This document shows positions 43,351 through 48,207 of a DNA stretch of 48,207 bases, one piece after another. A program made the translations under genes and the position numbers. Position 1 is the stretch's first letter. Each line of letters begins with the position of its first letter. The DNA is from Muribaculaceae bacterium (GTDB lineage: Bacteria; Bacteroidota; Bacteroidia; Bacteroidales; Muribaculaceae), in the NCBI GenBank assembly GCA_029055345.1, contig JAIDDJ010000067.1:1-48207 (forward strand), in the 5' to 3' direction. Under the pieces are notes generated by a model. It made no database searches and was not told the DNA's origin. It worked only from the letters and a program-made list of their open reading frames with translations.

Positions 43351-46300
43351 TTTGGAGGCTCAAGAGAAGGAATATTAACAGAAGAATCAGAGGGCGTGGC
43401 AACGGAATCGGTCATGGTGGCCGGCTTCGTGGCTATCATATCCTTATCGGCATCCTTGCGGCGTCTCTTACCGAACCGGAAGAGCCCGCGGAGAGTGCTG
43501 AGCCGGCGTTTCATAACGAAACCACCACCCATTTCTGTGATTTCTCCTTCAAGAATACTTTCGTAACCTGAATGGCGGAAAAGGCGGACTGCCATATTCA
43601 TGTTTTGGGTCTGTTTAAGAATATACTCGAAAGAGACATCACTGACGAGGTTCTGAGCGATTTCATCATCGGCAGCATCAGTGGAATAATTACCACCGAC
43701 CATAATCTTGAATCTATTATTAAATAGAGACTTAGAGAGCTGATAGCTATAGCTTGTCTCAGTGGATGACACGCCATCTGTGGTTTTATCATACTGGTTC
43801 ACACCGAAAGAAAGGTCAACGGCACGAATATGTTTCGCAGCCCAGGAATTTAAAGTAGACTCGAGATAGCCATACAACAGATTGCTGCTGGCCGCCTTGG
43901 CCTTAGTGTTTGCCCCGGTATATTGACCGTAAAGGAGAAGGTTCATTGCCTGCGTCTGCCTCTGATCGGCACTCATAGAAGACAATTCGTTCTGTATAGC
44001 GAGGTCGTCATTGGTTGAAAGATCAAACATGACTTTCAAGTTATCGAGCGAATTGGTGGCGTTAAGAGTCACAAGGAAGTTGATCAGTCTGGAAGAATTA
44101 CCGCTTGTGACGTTGGCTTTAACCTCATCGGTTGCCGATACGTTCAGAATCGGATCAAGGACGTTACCGTTCCAAGTTATAGTGCTTGAAGGATTGAATT
44201 TGAACGTTTTCTCACCGATAACCGGGACAGCATAACGAGCGAACCCCTCGCCGAGTGTCAAAGTGCCGTTAAGAGACATATCGCCCATATAATTTTGGTA
44301 GTAATGCAGATTTGCTGTGGGAGCGAGTTCCACCTTATCGGTGCCGTTACCGGAAAGGAGCACTTCGAACTGCGCACCGGAAGTAATAGCGAGCCGGGCG
44401 TCAACCCTCATATTCAAAGGGGATTCGACGACCGTATCCTTTTGTGCGATAGCTGTAGTGTCATTGAAATTGACGAACTTTACAATTCCATCGCTATTGG
44501 ACGCTGTGATCTGCTCGGCACTGGTAGACATCCGGTAAGTTGCCTCTGTATTGCTGAGGATATTCACATTACCATTGATATTCATCAGGTTCATGGGGCC
44601 AGTGATGGTAGCGTTCAGATTGAGGAATATCTTTCCGAAAATATCGCCTTTCGAACGTTTATCAGTCTTGATAAGCTGGAAATTATTAGCTTGCGCCGCC
44701 AGGTCGAACACTATAGATGAGAATTTGCGCGCGTCAACGGAGCCCTGGATAGTAAGTGGATTCTCGTTAGCTGCGAAAATATCGAAATTTTCAAATTTAA
44801 TGAGGTTATCGGTAACAGAGAGGAGGTCTTCGCCAAACCGGAGTCGGGCATCGAGCATCGGGATATGAGCCACGACAGAATCGAATGCAATGGCACCATT
44901 GAGACGAGGCGCAGAGAAAGAGCCATCCATTCTCATGTCTCCGTTCAGGTAGCCGTCAAGTGCCATAGCATCCCCGAGGAAAGGATTGGCGATTTTCAGG
45001 GGGAATCTGGTGAGGGAAACGCCAAGAGAATCAGGCTTCATTCCTTCATCACCGGAGCGGAGATTCGCATATGCTGCCAAAGCCGGATATCCGTTAATTT
45101 TAAGGGCGGCATTAACGTCCGTACTTGCATCGAGACCATAACCAGCATCAAGGTCAAGATCGAAATTGCCTAACCGTGTCTTTTCGTAAACGAAGTTCTG
45201 CAATCCGACGCTACCCTTTCCGGAGAAACGTCGGTCGGCATACAGAATGTGCATATCAGCATTCAAATCTCCTGTCATGCCCGGAGCTCCTGCCCACATT
45301 CTGAGGAAGTCTTCAATATGGAGGTTATCGATCTTCACATTAAGTTCTTCGTTGCCATTTTCAAGAGGCACCGTCTTAGCGAGGATACTTGATTCGGCGG
45401 ACATTGCATTAAGATTCGCTTCAATATGCTTTGAGTGTAGATTCACATCAATAAAGTTGTCGGAATTGAAAGTCCAGGGAAGATATGCGATAGTAGACTT
45501 GAGCGGGGTGATGTGAGTAGTGAGCACTGAGTCCATGAGAGCAGCTGTAAGACCGATTCTGTAACCTTGCTCCCCGGTGATATTCCATTGGTTGAGATAT
45601 GCGCTCACACGGTTATCACCGAGATAACCGTTAAGATTGACTTTAGCGAACTCATCAAGGGTGCCGGGGCGGTTCCCGAGATGAATCTTGTAATCAAGGA
45701 GTTTCCCTCTCTGCGCGAGATTAAGGGTAATAGTGTCGAGAGTCATTGACCCTGTGTTAAGACTCCATACATCAACATTACCTTTAATGAGGGAATCCTT
45801 ATATATCATGGCGGTAATGGTATCAAGAGAGATACCTGACGGAGTCAGCACCTGATCAACCAATCCATGACCTGAAGCATCAATCTTAAGCTTGAACTCG
45901 GGAAGCTTCTCACTAATGGAAGTCATATCCAGGCTCTTGTCGTTGATTTGCTTGGCCACAAGAGTTCCGGTCTCCGAAAAAGCTTTTATCAAAGCCTCAA
46001 GGCCGGAATCCGCATTGAAATCCAGCTTGGTCTGAAGTGAATTGACGGTAAGGAAAGTAGCGATCGGGTCAGCTTTTAGCGAGGCATTAACTCCGGCCGG
46101 AAGCGTGATATCCATATCATTCATCGCCCAGTTCAGTTGACGGGCATCAATGTCAACATCATAAATCCATTTTGATGGTTGAGCAGACCCTTTGATGGAG
46201 ATATCGGCACTCCCGGAACAAATGCTGTCGGTAAAGCCATATTCCCGAAGGTCAACATCGTTGAGGAGTGCATTGATATCAAAAGTGTAATTGTCGGGAT

Positions 46301-48207
46301 GAATAGAACCTGAGCCGTCTACCACGAAGTCAAGCCCCGGATTTGCGGAGGAAGCTGCCAAAGAGAGGGCACCATCGCTCTTGAGGAGCGCATTGATATG
46401 AATATTCCGCAAATCTTTCTTATTATATTGGATATGCGAAATATCAACAATTGCATCCGTAACAGCATTACCGCTGACGGGATTGAAACCTCGGCCATTT
46501 GCATGGACATCGGCAGTTACCTTTCCTATACCCAAGTCAGGGACGAAGCGGGCTACATCAATATTGACTGCCCGGATATTGGCGGAATAAGTCTCGGGGG
46601 TTATTGCGACATTACCTTTTGCAGCCAAGTCACCGGCATCGCTTATCAAGTCGAAGTCGGCGGCATAGGCCATCCCGTTGGCGGAGGCATCACCTTTAAT
46701 TTTAAATGCGGGCAATTTAAAGTCGTTAATTCCGATAAAGCGGTCAGCGACCTCGGGAGAACTCAGGCTGCCATCGAATTTAAGCTTCGCTACCATCTTC
46801 TTATAATCAAGCGGATTACGGGCGAATCCACTTGCCTTCAACCCGAGCACTCCGGCCATAGCCACATCCAGACGGTCAATGATAATATCGGCAAGCGAGC
46901 CGGAAGCCTCAATATTGAAATCAAGAGGCACTCTACCGGGGAGCATTGCGGTTGTGGCTTTCAATGAGGGCATGAAAGCATCAACATCAGGGATGCCGAC
47001 ATGGCCATTAGCTTTGACCGACATTTCGGCCTTCGGAGACATAGCCATAAATTCGAACGGCACATCGGCAGTGGCGTCCAGAGCGGTGAACGGTGTCCGG
47101 ATAACCATCTTGTCCAAAGTGAGTCCCAGAGAATCGATCCCAACTGTTCCGCTGCCTGAAGTGATCTGAAGGCCGCACCGTTCGCGGGCTCTCAGCCGTG
47201 TGAGCGGAAGTTTAACAGTGGAAGATTCATTATAGAAATCCTTCATTCCAATTTCGATCCCATCGAGCTTCAGGTAGGAGGCATCGAAGCCGGGCATCGG
47301 CTTGGCATCTCTTACAGCATAGAGGGCAGAGAGGGAATCGACGGCAATACTGTCGCCCATTATTCTCATCGGAGGCCCTGTGGATGGCTGAGAGGGAGGA
47401 GCCGGATGGGTCTTGATATATTCCGGTGTTGGAGTAAGATATGTGAAATTGCCACCCCCTATAGAAGCGAGTTTCCACTTTACAAGATTCTCGCCCAGAT
47501 CAACGAGAGCGTTCTTAATCTCAACACGTTTGAGAGCCACATCCATCGTGTCGATTGTCGGAAGCATTGACATCCCGAAAGAAAAGTTCTCAAGCTGCAA
47601 GTCGTTGGCCTTTATTACAAATGGAGGGGATGACGATTGAGTGGAATCTACCGGAGTTTCCTGCTTTTTCCATACATCCATATAAAGCGACAGGCGGCCA
47701 TCGCGAAGCAACGTCTTGTTAAGCAATATCTGCGAAGTAGAGATATTGGCTGAACTCTTGTCGTCCACTTCAAGAAAACCGGCATTCACGGTGAGCAGCA
47801 ACGAAGAGTCGGCAGCCATCATCCGGTAATAGCCATCATAGAGCTGCAGTCGGTTTAGCTGCACATCCAGCTTCAGAAGAGGGAGGAGCTTTACATCGGC
47901 AATGGCCTGACGAGCCTTCACCATAGTATCGCCTTTGGCCTCCACAACATATACATCATCGAGCTGCACATCAAGAGGGAAACCGAGACGGAATTTGCCG
48001 ATACCGATTTTCATGCCGGTGCTGTCATAAACGACATCAGTTGCGACTTTCGCCATGAAATCCTGAATGAAAGGCACGTAGATTAAGACCGGAAGGCAAA
48101 GGATGATAATGAAAATTACGAGCATAGTCTTAAGCGTCCGCCTCAGCCAAGTAGGATGGATCAGATGACGCTTTTTTACAGGCGGATTATTGTCCTGATT
48201 TTCCGGA
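43347..48207 (-). CDS. tamB: TamB-like translocation/assembly module protein (5' end outside window)
   Basis: AsmA/DUF490-type inner-membrane-anchored bridge protein. From the first Met in the window (48125) it gives 1592 residues, but the frame stays open without a stop to 48207 (residues such as KKRHLIHPTWLRRTLKT precede MLVIF), so the true start lies beyond the edge. A membrane anchor (IFIIILCLPVLIYVPF) is followed by about 1400 residues of repetitive beta-rich sequence and a DUF490 domain in the last third, which contains LNGTLTLGEGFARY, LDPILNVSATDEV and the QNELSSMSADQRQTQAM helix. Its stop overlaps the tamL start, so the two are translated together. Confidence 0.92.
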   Translation of the reverse strand, partial: PENQDNNPPVKKRHLIHPTWLRRTLKTMLVIFIIILCLPVLIYVPFIQDFMAKVATDVVYDSTGMKIGIGKFRLGFPLDVQLDDVYVVEAKGDTMVKARQAIADVKLLPLLKLDVQLNRLQLYDGYYRMMAADSSLLLTVNAGFLEVDDKSSANISTSQILLNKTLLRDGRLSLYMDVWKKQETPVDSTQSSSPPFVIKANDLQLENFSFGMSMLPTIDTMDVALKRVEIKNALVDLGENLVKWKLASIGGGNFTYLTPTPEYIKTHPAPPSQPSTGPPMRIMGDSIAVDSLSALYAVRDAKPMPGFDASYLKLDGIEIGMKDFYNESSTVKLPLTRLRARERCGLQITSGSGTVGIDSLGLTLDKMVIRTPFTALDATADVPFEFMAMSPKAEMSVKANGHVGIPDVDAFMPSLKATTAMLPGRVPLDFNIEASGSLADIIIDRLDVAMAGVLGLKASGFARNPLDYKKMVAKLKFDGSLSSPEVADRFIGINDFKLPAFKIKGDASANGMAYAADFDLISDAGDLAAKGNVAITPETYSANIRAVNIDVARFVPDLGIGKVTADVHANGRGFNPVSGNAVTDAIVDISHIQYNKKDLRNIHINALLKSDGALSLAASSANPGLDFVVDGSGSIHPDNYTFDINALLNDVDLREYGFTDSICSGSADISIKGSAQPSKWIYDVDIDARQLNWAMNDMDITLPAGVNASLKADPIATFLTVNSLQTKLDFNADSGLEALIKAFSETGTLVAKQINDKSLDMTSISEKLPEFKLKIDASGHGLVDQVLTPSGISLDTITAMIYKDSLIKGNVDVWSLNTGSMTLDTITLNLAQRGKLLDYKIHLGNRPGTLDEFAKVNLNGYLGDNRVSAYLNQWNITGEQGYRIGLTAALMDSVLTTHITPLKSTIAYLPWTFNSDNFIDVNLHSKHIEANLNAMSAESSILAKTVPLENGNEELNVKIDNLHIEDFLRMWAGAPGMTGDLNADMHILYADRRFSGKGSVGLQNFVYEKTRLGNFDLDLDAGYGLDASTDVNAALKINGYPALAAYANLRSGDEGMKPDSLGVSLTRFPLKIANPFLGDAMALDGYLNGDMRMDGSFSAPRLNGAIAFDSVVAHIPMLDARLRFGEDLLSVTDNLIKFENFDIFAANENPLTIQGSVDARKFSSIVFDLAAQANNFQLIKTDKRSKGDIFGKIFLNLNATITGPMNLMNINGNVNILSNTEATYRMSTSAEQITASNSDGIVKFVNFNDTTAIAQKDTVVESPLNMRVDARLAITSGAQFEVLLSGNGTDKVELAPTANLHYYQNYMGDMSLNGTLTLGEGFARYAVPVIGEKTFKFNPSSTITWNGNVLDPILNVSATDEVKANVTSGNSSRLINFLVTLNATNSLDNLKVMFDLSTNDDLAIQNELSSMSADQRQTQAMNLLLYGQYTGANTKAKAASSNLLYGYLESTLNSWAAKHIRAVDLSFGVNQYDKTTDGVSSTETSYSYQLSKSLFNNRFKIMVGGNYSTDAADDEIAQNLVSDVSFEYILKQTQNMNMAVRLFRHSGYESILEGEITEMGGGFVMKRRLSTLRGLFRFGKRRRKDADKDMIATKPATMTDSVATPSDSSVNIPSLEPPK

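Noticed and set aside
46398..46967. 189-codon plus-strand frame inside tamB
   Set aside because: Antisense to a continuous tamB frame, with no signal, motif or promoter.
1..48207. tRNA, rRNA or CRISPR array
   Set aside because: I looked through the intergenic regions and saw no cloverleaf-like sequence, rRNA core or regularly spaced repeats; a tRNA scan would be decisive.

Overview
The window looks like a chromosomal segment from a member of the order Bacteroidales, most likely Muribaculaceae or a close relative (the family is an inference). Reasons: several genes are preceded by the Bacteroidota promoter pattern TTTG - about 20 bases - TAnnTTTG, and Shine-Dalgarno sites are mostly absent. 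The gene families DUF4493, PCMD, DUF4923, PorQ and the lipidated TamA relative TamL are typical of this phylum. The housekeeping genes are intact, and I saw no rRNA, tRNA, CRISPR array, integrase or intact insertion sequence.

Layout. 1-1160 (minus): a DgkA-type lipid kinase and a PAP2 phosphatase, next to a 30-base G-quadruplex-like tract at the window edge. 1344-10827 (minus): a six-gene operon for cell-surface proteins, made of four lipoproteins sharing DUF4493, FN3-like and PCMD modules plus two paralogous outer-membrane barrels. This is the best candidate for an undescribed system. 11116-12719: a DUF4923 protein with an Asn/Gln-rich tail, convergent with riboflavin synthase. 12812-18654 (plus): an ABC/OLD-type ATPase fused to DUF4435 (PARIS-like architecture), then glgB-cmk-ispH-tadA joined by four-base ATGA overlaps. 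18702-22920 (plus): an ADP-ribosylglycohydrolase, a 333-bp MITE-like element with two large internal hairpins, menA, dnaB and a small membrane protein.

23081-25508 (minus): efp, a GT2 glycosyltransferase and radC, probably one operon. 25796-27119 (plus): a lipoprotein and rpmH (L34). 27209-32474 (minus): a NagZ-like GH3 lipoprotein, a 5'-nucleotidase, gpmI and rplS. 32598-34288 (plus): folP and cdaA (c-di-AMP synthesis). 34345-37048 (minus): porQ, rsgA, a possible 36-residue protein and a DUF3861-like protein. 37625-37831 (plus): a small winged-helix protein. 38044-48207 (minus): a TonB-domain protein, typA, a small membrane protein, tamL and tamB, which runs off the right edge.

Many neighbours serve the cell envelope: lipid recycling (dgkA, PAP2), isoprenoid and menaquinone synthesis (ispH, menA), surface lipoproteins, PorQ, and the TamB/TamL envelope-spanning pair. 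The genes most worth a second look are the DUF4493/PCMD operon, the ATPase-DUF4435 fusion whose Walker B glutamate is a serine, the ADP-ribosylglycohydrolase with an altered metal motif, and the structured element between it and menA.
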